The translations under genes and the position numbers were made by a program. The notes under the pieces were generated by a model. That model saw only the letters and a list, made by a program, of their open reading frames with translations, was not told the DNA's origin and did no database searches. From a virus: a DNA stretch of 26,430 bases. How positions within the stretch are numbered: the stretch's first letter is position 1; each line of letters begins with the position of its first letter. The stretch lies in the IMG/VR virus record IMGVR_UViG_3300044825_001878, positions 1 through 26,430 of that record; one strand, given 5' to 3'. Below, piece by piece: positions 15,209-21,181 of the stretch.

Positions 15209-15433
15209 TCAGTCCTGGAAGACGGCCAGGCCCTTCGTGGTGCGCGGGGCGGAAGAGGACAGCTCCAGCAGCAGGTGCGCTGCGGTGCCGAATCCGTCAG
15301 TGGCTCCGAGGAGGAACATCTCGACCTCCTTGACCGCCGCGATCCGCTGCGGGCTGGTCAGCAGGAACCGATGCGCTCCGGGCCAGGTGGCCACCAGCTT
15401 CTCTGCGCGAACGTGCGCCTGGGTGTGCCTCAT
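15209..15433 (-). CDS. Hypothetical 74-residue protein
   Basis: The start ATG 15433 overlaps the upstream stop as ATGA, implying coupled translation; the longer frame to 15865 is a shadow of two other genes. The sequence (RAEKLVATWPGAHRFLLTSP, then VEMFLLGATDGFGTAAHLLL) looks like a small helical globular protein without a clear membrane segment or motif. It is the last gene of a three-gene leftward operon. No function can be assigned. Confidence 0.6.
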   Translation of the reverse strand: MRHTQAHVRAEKLVATWPGAHRFLLTSPQRIAAVKEVEMFLLGATDGFGTAAHLLLELSSSAPRTTKGLAVFQD

Positions 15434-15774
15434 GCCGTCACCTGCTTGTGGCCGTTGGAGCTGATCGGAGCGGTCCGGGCCTGGGTCTCCAGGTCGTGCA
15501 GCAGGACGGTGGTGGCGTGGACGGTCTCCCGGGTGGCCGGAACCTTCAGCTGCGACAGCCAGGTCGAAGCGTGGTTGAGGGCGAACCCGGCGGTCGCGCC
15601 GAGGACCGAGACGGCGAAGGCGATCTGCGAGAGACCCTGCGGGAGGTCGCAGGTCCAGCCGATGCAGGCGACGGTGACGCTGCCCAGGCCCAGCAGCCCG
15701 AAGCGGCCAGCGGCGATCTGAAGGGAATCGCTCTTGGCAGCGACGGTCTTGGCGAGGGAGTTCTGAGTGCTCAT
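15430..15774 (-). CDS. Small membrane protein, two predicted transmembrane segments
   Basis: This 114-residue protein has start ATG 15774 preceded by AGGAG at 7 bases. Residues about 22-42 (AGRFGLLGLGSVTVACIGWT) and 49-66 (IAFAVSVLGATAGFALNH) are hydrophobic, and the C-terminal 45 residues are polar and helical. It is the middle gene of the leftward operon 16035-15209. It resembles the small Spd-like membrane proteins that accompany plasmid transfer genes only in general layout. A holin role is conceivable but has no supporting context. Confidence 0.6.
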   Translation of the reverse strand: MSTQNSLAKTVAAKSDSLQIAAGRFGLLGLGSVTVACIGWTCDLPQGLSQIAFAVSVLGATAGFALNHASTWLSQLKVPATRETVHATTVLLHDLETQARTAPISSNGHKQVTA

Positions 15775-15804
15775 GAAATGCTCCTGTGGTGGTTGGTGTG
15801 AGAG

Positions 15805-16035
15805 CTACAGGGTGATGTCTTCGGCGGTGATCAGCTCCAGCGCGAGGCGCAGGTGCTTGATGCACAGCTCGATCTCGGCGTCGAGGCTACCGACCGGGAC
15901 CCCGGTGCAGCGGTGTCCGTAAGGCCCGTCCAGGTACCGGCAGGTCCTGCGTCGTCCGTCGGCTCCGGCCTCGACCAGCGGGGTGGTGGTTCCCTGAACC
16001 CTGCGGCGCAGGGCCTCGATGCGGTGTTCGATCAC
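15805..16035 (-). CDS. Small Cys/His protein, possible zinc-binding regulator
   Basis: This 76-residue protein has GTG start 16035 with AAGGAGG 4-5 bases before it. C32, H41, C43, C58 and H61 (RTCRYLDGPYGHRCTG, ELCIKH) could hold a zinc ion. The N-terminus is an arginine-rich helix (EHRIEALRRRVQG). It is the first gene after the strong leftward promoter that faces the ribbon-helix-helix gene. Small Cys/His proteins are frequent next to transfer and replication genes of actinobacterial mobile elements, but I do not recognise the family. Confidence 0.6.
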   Translation of the reverse strand: MIEHRIEALRRRVQGTTTPLVEAGADGRRRTCRYLDGPYGHRCTGVPVGSLDAEIELCIKHLRLALELITAEDITL

Positions 16036-16086
16036 GAGTCCTCCTTGTGCTGCGCCGCTGGGTGGTGCGGCTGGCTTGTGCTTACG

Positions 16087-16115
16087 ATCTTAGCCTGGCA
16101 TCATTGACTCGTCAA
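16087..16115 (-). promoter_or_regulatory. Leftward promoter of the small-gene operon
   Basis: On the minus strand TTGACG (16115-16110), 17 bases and TAAGAT (16092-16087) are an almost consensus vegetative promoter, about 50 bases before the GTG at 16035. Its -35 box abuts the -35 of the opposite promoter. Confidence 0.75.
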
Positions 16116-16133
16116 GGGGAAGTCAGGTACTGT
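16104..16133 (+). promoter_or_regulatory. Rightward promoter of the ribbon-helix-helix gene, with shared palindrome
   Basis: TTGACT (16104-16109), 18 bases and TACTGT (16128-16133) precede the gene at 16162 by a normal leader carrying AAGGAGG. The back-to-back -35 boxes create the inverted repeat TTGAC-TC-GTCAA (16104-16115), a natural operator for a small dimeric repressor controlling both directions. Confidence 0.6.
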
Positions 16134-16161
16134 TCCCTCACCAACGAGAAGGAGGCCGGAG

Positions 16162-16332
16162 ATGGCGCGCAAGGCGAAGTTCACCCACCAGCTGGTGATT
16201 CAGGTGACGGAGGACGTGAAGGCATGGATCGAGCAGCGGGCCGCCGACGAGGAGATGTCGCAGGCGGACGTCGGTCGCGAACTGCTCGACGTGGCACTGC
16301 GGAGCAAGAACGGCCCGACCAACCTCGACTGA
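16162..16332 (+). CDS. Ribbon-helix-helix (Arc/CopG-type) small regulator
   Basis: This 56-residue protein starts MARKAKFTHQLVIQVTEDVK, a basic N-terminus and a beta strand with alternating residues, followed by helix WIEQRAADEEM, a turn, and helix SQADVGRELLDVALRS. This is the strand-helix-helix layout of Arc/CopG/MetJ repressors, which bind palindromic operators as dimers of dimers. It is the only rightward gene within the leftward half. It lies downstream of a divergent promoter pair whose -35 boxes form a palindrome, so autoregulation and control of the 16035-15209 operon is likely. Plasmid copy control is another known role of CopG proteins. Confidence 0.75.
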   Translation: MARKAKFTHQLVIQVTEDVKAWIEQRAADEEMSQADVGRELLDVALRSKNGPTNLD

Positions 16333-16351
16333 TACTCCAGCTCAAACGCAG

Positions 16352-16382
16352 AGAAGCCCCAGGTTTTCGGCCTGGGGCTTCT
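16352..16382. terminator. Bidirectional terminator between convergent genes
   Basis: AGAAGCCCCAGG (16352-16363) and CCTGGGGCTTCT (16371-16382) form a perfect 12-bp stem with a 7-base T-rich loop. It separates the ribbon-helix-helix gene (stop 16332) from the DUF3987 gene arriving from the other side (stop 16396). Confidence 0.85.
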
Positions 16383-16395
16383 TGCTGTTCCGGTA

Positions 16396-18075
16396 TCACT
16401 CGGCGGGGATCACGGTCCTCGTGCCGACCTTCTTGATGACCGTCTTGGGACGGCCGGATCCGGTGATCTTCGCGACCTCGTAGTCACCGGTGCTCAGCAG
16501 CTCATCGATCCACATGTCGAGCTGCGCTGCCGCCACGTTCTTCTTGAAGACCAGAGCGTTGATCTCCGTCCGCGACGACCAGCCCATCTCGGTGCCGTCG
16601 ATGTGCTCCTTGATCCGGCCTGCACCGTCGGACAGCCCGACCACCCGACTGGCCATCAGGAAGTGCTCGATCGACCAGGCTCCGATGGCGATGGCAGCGT
16701 GCATGACACGCTCCGACAGCCGGTCGTCCGGCGTCTTGCCCGAAGCGAGGTGCAGAAGGGCTGCGAGCCGGAGAACCCGGGCTACGTGCTTGGCCGCCCA
16801 ACCCCGGACCCGAGACAGGTCGCCGTTGCTGGTCGGGTCCATACGCGACTCGAACGCGCACTGAAACTGGTAGTGCAGGTTGTACGCCTCGCGCGTCATG
16901 TCGATGACCTGGCCACAAGCTTCCAGCTCCTGGTCAAGCGCCTGGGCGTCGGCGATGACCCGGTACTCCACCAGCGAGTTCAGCAGGTTCGACCACCACG
17001 CCTTGCGACGCTTGTCCTCGGCCAGCCCCAGGTCGTCGTCGATGAACACCGACGGCCGGTTGACGCGCTTGCCGACCAAGTCGCCCGGCAGCGACAGCAG
17101 GAACCGGTTGATGAAGCCGGTCTCGTCCATCACGCCGTTACGCAGCATGTCGGCCACCAGGCCCGGCTGCGGGCTCACGACCACCGCCAGGGAGGCACGG
17201 CCGATCTGACCGGTCTCACGGGTGACACGGGTCGGGTTGTAGGGCGAGCAGTCGTAGCCCTTCAGCACGATGCCCAGGTTGGCCGTGCGTCCGCTGTACT
17301 GACCTCCGAGGTTACGCAGCAACGTGCCCTCATCGTCGATGACCGCACCGTAGCCGCCGTTCTTGGCCATCTTGTCGGCCAGAGCCTCCGGCGTCGTGTC
17401 GCCGTCCAGCGCCAGGATCGGCGCGGCGGGCGGCTTCTTCGCCAACTCCAGCGCCTCCGCCTCCAGCTGCTTGGCCCGAGCCTTCAGCCCTTCCTGCTCC
17501 TCCAGCGGCGTCGCCGGGTGCTTGGCCCGCTTGTAGCAGTCCTCGATCTCCTCGTTGAGGTCGAGCTGTCGCTGAGCCAGCTCGGAGGCGTGCTGCTCGG
17601 CCAGCGTGTTGTTCGCCTTCCAGAGGCCGTTGCGGATCTCGGTGACAGCCGGAGACTTCGCCGAGCCCGAGGCCATGCCGGTCAGCACGTACAGGTTCGT
17701 CGGCTCGATGAAGCCCAGGTCCCGGCGCACCACGATGCGCGGACCGGTGACGCCGGACAGCACTCCCAGCATGGTCAGCGCGACCAGGTCGGTCGGGACC
17801 TGCTTGCGCGCCGCCAGATCCAGCACGTACTCCCGCATGTCTCGCGGAAGCTGCTCCACCGGGAAGCGGCGAGCGTAGCCGTGACCAGCCTCTGTGGGGG
17901 TTGCGCCCTCACCGCGAGCCAGGACCGGCTGGTCGTCGGCGACCTGCTGATCTGAAGGAGTGTCGTCGTAGTCGCTGCCGTCGTAGAAGTGCGGCTCGTC
18001 GTCGAACGACGGCTCCTCCAGGGTGGCCAGGTAGTTCGGGTCGTTCAGGAAGGAGAGGTCGTTGTCGATGCTCAT
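16396..18075 (-). CDS. DUF3987-type P-loop protein, candidate replication initiator/helicase
   Basis: This 559-residue protein has ATG 18075 overlapping the upstream stop as ATGA; an extended frame to 18288 is a shadow. The N-terminal 60 residues are acidic. A Walker A-like GMASGSAKS spans 133-141, followed by a long charged coiled coil (about 150-213), Walker B-like VIDDEG (245-250), SPQPG (301-305) and FINRFLLSLP (321-330, a possible arginine finger). These features and order fit DUF3987 proteins, common in phages, plasmids and prophage-like islands and thought to act in replication as ring-type ATPases. It is the only replication-enzyme candidate here and lies next to the origin-like region. 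Confidence 0.75.
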   Translation of the reverse strand: MSIDNDLSFLNDPNYLATLEEPSFDDEPHFYDGSDYDDTPSDQQVADDQPVLARGEGATPTEAGHGYARRFPVEQLPRDMREYVLDLAARKQVPTDLVALTMLGVLSGVTGPRIVVRRDLGFIEPTNLYVLTGMASGSAKSPAVTEIRNGLWKANNTLAEQHASELAQRQLDLNEEIEDCYKRAKHPATPLEEQEGLKARAKQLEAEALELAKKPPAAPILALDGDTTPEALADKMAKNGGYGAVIDDEGTLLRNLGGQYSGRTANLGIVLKGYDCSPYNPTRVTRETGQIGRASLAVVVSPQPGLVADMLRNGVMDETGFINRFLLSLPGDLVGKRVNRPSVFIDDDLGLAEDKRRKAWWSNLLNSLVEYRVIADAQALDQELEACGQVIDMTREAYNLHYQFQCAFESRMDPTSNGDLSRVRGWAAKHVARVLRLAALLHLASGKTPDDRLSERVMHAAIAIGAWSIEHFLMASRVVGLSDGAGRIKEHIDGTEMGWSSRTEINALVFKKNVAAAQLDMWIDELLSTGDYEVAKITGSGRPKTVIKKVGTRTVIPAE

Positions 18076-18584
18076 GCGGCACTTCCCATCGAGGTCGTGG
18101 TGGAACGGATGAAGCGCACGTCTGCGGGAAGCTGGGCCGGGGTGGGCCAGTCGTGCGGCACGGGCTTGTCGTTGAGGTAGTCCTGAACCGGGACGAGCTT
18201 GCGGGTCTGAACGCAGATGGGGTCGACGTCGTTGCGCCAGTCCTTCGCCTCCCAGTCGACCGGACCGCCGAGGTAGTCGCCGATGCACGGCTGCGCAGCG
18301 ATCTCCTCCTGAGCCTTCCGGTAGATCGACTGGGTGACCAGCTTGGTGTCCTGGGCGCTCCAGACGGGCTTGGCCACCGTGGCGTTCTCCTCAGCGACGC
18401 GGGCCTGGTAGCCAGCCTCGAAGGCGGCACGGTAGGCCAGCGACTCACCGGCGGGGCTCTCGTTGCTCCAGCGACCGGCTGTGGCCATCAGGTAGGCGAC
18501 CTGGTCGGCGGTGAAGAGGTGGTTCGGGTCGTTCAGCGCGAGGATCAGGCGCTCGTGCGCCGTTGACTCGTGTCGCTCAGTCAT
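18072..18584 (-). CDS. Hypothetical protein coupled to the DUF3987 gene
   Basis: This 170-residue protein has start ATG 18584 with ACAGGAG upstream. Residues 16-39 (ALNDPNHLFTADQVAYLMAT) look like a compact helical domain. The middle has two hydrophilic helices (ESLAYRAAFEAGYQARVAEE) and the C-terminus is Trp- and Pro-rich (GGPVDWEAKDWRNDV, PHDWPTPAQLP). No enzyme motif is visible. Its stop overlaps the DUF3987 start by ATGA, so a replication accessory or loader role is plausible but unproven. Confidence 0.65.
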   Translation of the reverse strand: MTERHESTAHERLILALNDPNHLFTADQVAYLMATAGRWSNESPAGESLAYRAAFEAGYQARVAEENATVAKPVWSAQDTKLVTQSIYRKAQEEIAAQPCIGDYLGGPVDWEAKDWRNDVDPICVQTRKLVPVQDYLNDKPVPHDWPTPAQLPADVRFIRSTTTSMGSAA

Positions 18585-18651
18585 GCTATGCTCCTGTTGT
18601 GCTTGGGGGTGGTGCCCCAGGAACGTCGGTTTGAGAGCTGACAGTGCGTGG

Positions 18652-18685
18652 AGAAGGCCCTTGTCCTGGCAGACGGGGGCCTTCT
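18652..18685 (-). terminator. Hairpin after the leaderless small gene
   Basis: AGAAGGCCC (18652-18660) and GGGCCTTCT (18677-18685) form a 9-bp stem with a 16-base loop, directly after the stop at 18697 of the small leftward gene. No promoter is evident for the next gene (start 18584), so this may be an attenuator with read-through rather than a full stop. Confidence 0.5.
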
Positions 18686-18696
18686 TGCTGTCCTGG

Positions 18697-18861
18697 CTAC
18701 CGCTGCGGCGACGCAAGCTCGTCCGGGATCTCCACGATGATGCCGTACTTCGCCATCTCCTGAGCCTGCCGCTCGAACATCTTGCGCTTGCGGACGAGGA
18801 CCGACTTCTCGGTGGCCTTGGTGGTGTCCCGGCTCGCCGTCCGGGCCTCTGTGGTGGTCAT
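18697..18861 (-). CDS. Small basic protein, first gene left of the origin-like region
   Basis: This 54-residue protein starts MTTTEARTASRDTTKATEKS, followed by a basic-helical stretch (VLVRKRKMFERQAQEMAKYG) and ending IIVEIPDELASPQR. The ATG at 18861 is 7 bases from a -10 box, so the mRNA should be leaderless, which fixes this start. It could be a small DNA-binding or early regulatory protein, judging only from charge and position. No family recognised. Confidence 0.65.
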   Translation of the reverse strand: MTTTEARTASRDTTKATEKSVLVRKRKMFERQAQEMAKYGIIVEIPDELASPQR

Positions 18862-18868
18862 GGAGATA

Positions 18869-18897
18869 AAGCTACACGCTCAAGCGTTTAGCGTCAA
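18869..18897 (-). promoter_or_regulatory. Leaderless leftward early promoter with embedded palindrome
   Basis: On the minus strand TTGACG (18897-18892), 17 bases and TAGCTT (18874-18869) lie 7 bases before the ATG, so transcription should begin at the start codon. The spacer contains ACGCT-CA-AGCGT (18876-18887), a perfect inverted repeat between -35 and -10, the typical place for a repressor operator. Confidence 0.75.
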
Positions 18898-19413
18898 CCC
18901 TCCCACTCGATCTTTCTTCAGGCGCGTCGAGTAAGGCGACCCTTAGTTCGTCTCGGGACTTAGTTCGTAACTTCGTACGTAGCCGGTTACGTAGAAAGTC
19001 CACCGCCCCTGAGCTGCGAAAACGTCGTCGTCGGGGGGCTTAATTCGTTAATTCGTTTCTTTCGTAGGGGAGAGCACGGGTGTGCCGGTAGACCCGTACC
19101 CCCGTATGTGTGACCTAGGCCACTCCTTAAACGATGTCCATTTTTTAGATAACTTACTTACTTATTTATATATATGCAGGTCAGAGGCTCTTTGTTACCC
19201 CATCATCGGGGGTGGGTGTTGGAGACGCCTCCCCTCACCCACTCTCCCCCCTACGAAAGAAACGAATTAACGAAAGAAGCAGGTCAGGGCCACGAAAAAA
19301 GGTACGTACGAACTACGAACTAACTCTGGGAGGGCGCTTCGTACGTAGACCGACCGCCTGGAGGTCCCACTCACCTCCCCGATGAGCCTTTGATCTTCCC
19401 TTCCTCGTACCCG
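18898..19413. other. Symmetric non-coding region, candidate replication origin
   Basis: About 515 bases without a credible gene lie between the leftward replication genes and the rightward recombination genes. The centre is strongly AT-rich (19140-19176, with a T6 run, repeated ACTT and a TATATATA tract) in an otherwise very GC-rich genome. On the left are six TTCGT units (18947, 18964, 18972, 19044, 19052, 19061). On the right are six in the opposite sense, ACGAA (19253, 19262, 19270, 19292, 19308, 19315), plus one TTCGT at 19338. An unwinding element flanked by mirror iterons at a divergent gene junction next to a replication gene is what an origin looks like. Operator array or attachment site are alternatives. 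Confidence 0.7.
18960..19348. repeat. Nested inverted repeats around an AT-rich core
   Basis: A perfect 27-bp inverted repeat has arms at 19044-19070 and 19248-19274 (left arm begins TTCGTTAATTCGTTTC). An outer imperfect pair lies at 18960-18981 and 19303-19323 (right arm begins TACGTACGAA; the arms match as 10+10 bases around a 2- versus 1-base centre). A 12-bp direct repeat CTTCGTACGTAG is at 18971 and 19337. TTAGTTCGT is repeated at 18943 and 18960. The inner symmetry centre (about 19159) falls inside the AT-rich tract. Confidence 0.9.
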
Positions 19414-19443
19414 TTGACTTCTCCCTGAGTCTTCAGGTAAGAT
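19414..19443 (+). promoter_or_regulatory. Rightward early promoter for the recombination operon
   Basis: TTGACT (19414-19419), 18 bases and TAAGAT (19438-19443) form a near-consensus vegetative promoter. The transcript would carry a short leader with GAGAGGAAGGGG before ATG 19471. GAGTCA just after the -10 also appears near the promoters at 16087 and 15079. Confidence 0.75.
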
Positions 19444-19470
19444 TGAGTCATCCGAGAGGAAGGGGTGAAC

Positions 19471-19986
19471 ATGACGTTCGCCAAGAGGTTCTGGGTCAGT
19501 GGACTGCCGAAGCCGAAGGGCTCTCTGCGTCCAGTCGGACGGCTGGGCCAGAAGGCGCGGCTGATCGAGCAGGTCGACCCGAAGGGCGTCTGGAAGACCG
19601 CCATCAAGGCGGAGGCGCTGAAGCACGTGGACGGCGAGCCGTACACCGGCCCGGTCCAGGCCCGGCTCAGCTTCTACTTCCCGAAGCCGCAGAAGCCGCG
19701 TCACGCACAGCCCACCACCCGCACGTCCGGAGACGTCGACAAGCTCCAGCGCAACGTCTTCGACGCCCTCCAGACCAAGAGCGGGGCCGGGCTCATCCAG
19801 GACGACTCGCAGATCGTCCACGTGATCGCCGAGAAGCACTACGTCAACATGAACACGCCCGAGCCGGGCATCTGGATCACGCTCACCCCGTACCAGCCCT
19901 CGGTCTGCTCCGTCTGCGGCAGCGACCAGGGGATCGCCGGGGAGTGCAACACCTGCTTCCTCGACTGGGACGAGAGGTTTGCCTGA
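19471..19986 (+). CDS. RusA-like Holliday junction resolvase with C-terminal zinc ribbon
   Basis: This 171-residue protein uses ATG 19471 (AGGAAGGGG upstream; GTG 19465 is an alternative). The core motif SGDVDKLQRNVFDALQ (86-101) and LIQDDSQIV (109-117) supply D88, D90 and D111, corresponding to the three catalytic aspartates of RusA, and K91 is nearby. This enzyme family cuts four-way junctions made during replication and recombination. An added C-terminus carries C146-x2-C149 and C159-x2-C162, a zinc-ribbon-like extension not present in minimal RusA of about 120 residues. It is the first gene of the rightward recombination operon. Confidence 0.85.
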   Translation: MTFAKRFWVSGLPKPKGSLRPVGRLGQKARLIEQVDPKGVWKTAIKAEALKHVDGEPYTGPVQARLSFYFPKPQKPRHAQPTTRTSGDVDKLQRNVFDALQTKSGAGLIQDDSQIVHVIAEKHYVNMNTPEPGIWITLTPYQPSVCSVCGSDQGIAGECNTCFLDWDERFA

Positions 19987-20162
19987 TGATTCCAGGACTA
20001 GCCGAGGAGCTGGACCAGCGGCTCGCTGAGCGGGTCGAGCAGGCCAGGCTCAAGCAGGAGCAGAAGCGGGCGGAGCGGATTCAGGCCAAGGCCCGGCGCG
20101 ATGCCGGACTTGCCGCACGACACGCCGCCAAGCTCGCACGAATCCAGAAGGAGCGGTCATGA
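19986..20162 (+). CDS. Small charged coiled-coil protein
   Basis: This 58-residue protein has an ATG overlapping the RusA stop (TGATG) and a stop overlapping the exonuclease start (ATGA). Apart from MIPGLAEELD it is a single long helix rich in Arg, Lys, Glu, Gln and Ala (QARLKQEQKRAERIQAKARR), very basic overall. It may bind nucleic acid or assist one of its recombination neighbours. No family recognised. Confidence 0.6.
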   Translation: MIPGLAEELDQRLAERVEQARLKQEQKRAERIQAKARRDAGLAARHAAKLARIQKERS

Positions 20163-21181
20163 CCGTTCAGCAGAAGGTCAGCCCCACCGGCATCCGGGTC
20201 CTGTCCGCCGACGTCGACCGCGAGACGTGGCTGAAGGAGCGGGCCAAGTATCTGTGCTCCTCGGACATGGCCGCCGTGCTCGGGGTGACCGAGTACTCCA
20301 CCGCGCTGCACGTGTTCCTCTCGAAGCGGGGTGAGGCCCCCGAGGACACCGCAGGCGAAGCGGCTCTCTGGGGCAACCTGCTGGAGGACGTCGTCGCTCA
20401 GGAGTGGTGCAGGCGCAACCGCTCGGTCATCCGCCGCATCGGCCTGGTCCGGCACCAGGAGCGGACCTGGCAGGCCTGCACGCTGGACCGGGTCGTGAAG
20501 GAATGCCCGGACGGCCTGGGCCACTGCGCCCTGGAGATCAAGACCCGCTCGGCATTCCTGGCGGGCAAGTGGAAGCGCGACATCCCCGACGACGTCCTGG
20601 CTCAGGTCGTCTGGGCGATGGAGACCTGCGGCTACAGCCACATGCACGTGGCTGTGCTGATCGGTGGTCAGGACTACCGGCAGTACGTGGTCAAGCGCGA
20701 CCCGCAGCTCGCCGCCGACATCGTCGCCGCCGGACAGAGGTTCTGGACCGAGCACGTGCTGTCCGGCATCGAGCCGGTCGTCACGGGCCACGGCGACGCG
20801 CTGGCCGAGCTGTACGACGCGTTGCACCCCTCGCACGAGGGCGTCCAGCGCATCTCCGACCTCGACGACCAGATCGACACCCTGCACTGGATGCGGGAGT
20901 ACGAGCTGGGCCGGGTGATGGAGAAGCGCGGGGAGAAGCGCAAGAAGGACGCCCGTGCGCAGCTCCTGCGAATCCTCGGCCCGGCAGACACCGCCGTGGT
21001 GGAAGACGAGGAGGCCTTCAGCTACCGCAGCCACAGCAAGGAGGCCCTGAACACCAAGAAGCTCAAGGAGGAGCGGCCCGAGATCTACGACGCCTACCTG
21101 AGCCAGTCCGCAGTCACGACCCTGCGCATCGCCAAGAAGTACACGCTCCGCAACGACTACCAGGAGGAATTCGATGTCTGA
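20159..21181 (+). CDS. YqaJ-type (lambda Exo-like) recombination exonuclease
   Basis: This 340-residue protein carries YLCSSDMAAVLGVTEYST (31-48), the signature start of YqaJ nucleases. LLEDVVAQEW (74-83, E76), CTLDRVV (107-113, D110) and ALEIKT (124-129, E126 and K128) form the PD-(D/E)xK active site. Such 5'-3' exonucleases resect double-stranded DNA ends to feed an annealing protein, and the next gene is an ERF protein, so this is a Red-like pair. The C-terminal 120 residues are charged and helical. The start ATG overlaps the upstream stop. Confidence 0.88.
   Translation: MTVQQKVSPTGIRVLSADVDRETWLKERAKYLCSSDMAAVLGVTEYSTALHVFLSKRGEAPEDTAGEAALWGNLLEDVVAQEWCRRNRSVIRRIGLVRHQERTWQACTLDRVVKECPDGLGHCALEIKTRSAFLAGKWKRDIPDDVLAQVVWAMETCGYSHMHVAVLIGGQDYRQYVVKRDPQLAADIVAAGQRFWTEHVLSGIEPVVTGHGDALAELYDALHPSHEGVQRISDLDDQIDTLHWMREYELGRVMEKRGEKRKKDARAQLLRILGPADTAVVEDEEAFSYRSHSKEALNTKKLKEERPEIYDAYLSQSAVTTLRIAKKYTLRNDYQEEFDV

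Noticed and set aside
15430-15774. Holin gene
   Set aside because: It has two membrane segments but no lysin partner and lies in a small leftward operon behind a regulated promoter. There is not enough evidence for a lysis role.
16603-17955. 450-residue rightward open frame opposite the DUF3987 gene
   Set aside because: The composition is shadow-like (Val/Arg/His/Gln runs) and there is no start signal. The leftward frame carries P-loop and Walker B-like motifs and an ATGA overlap.
18960-19348. Insertion sequence ends or a transposon
   Set aside because: The inverted repeats enclose only about 170 to 320 bases of non-coding AT-rich DNA with no transposase and no target duplication.
18898-19413. 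Phage attachment site (attP)
   Set aside because: No integrase or excisionase gene lies anywhere in the window, and the symmetry around an AT-rich tract fits an origin better. It is not excluded.
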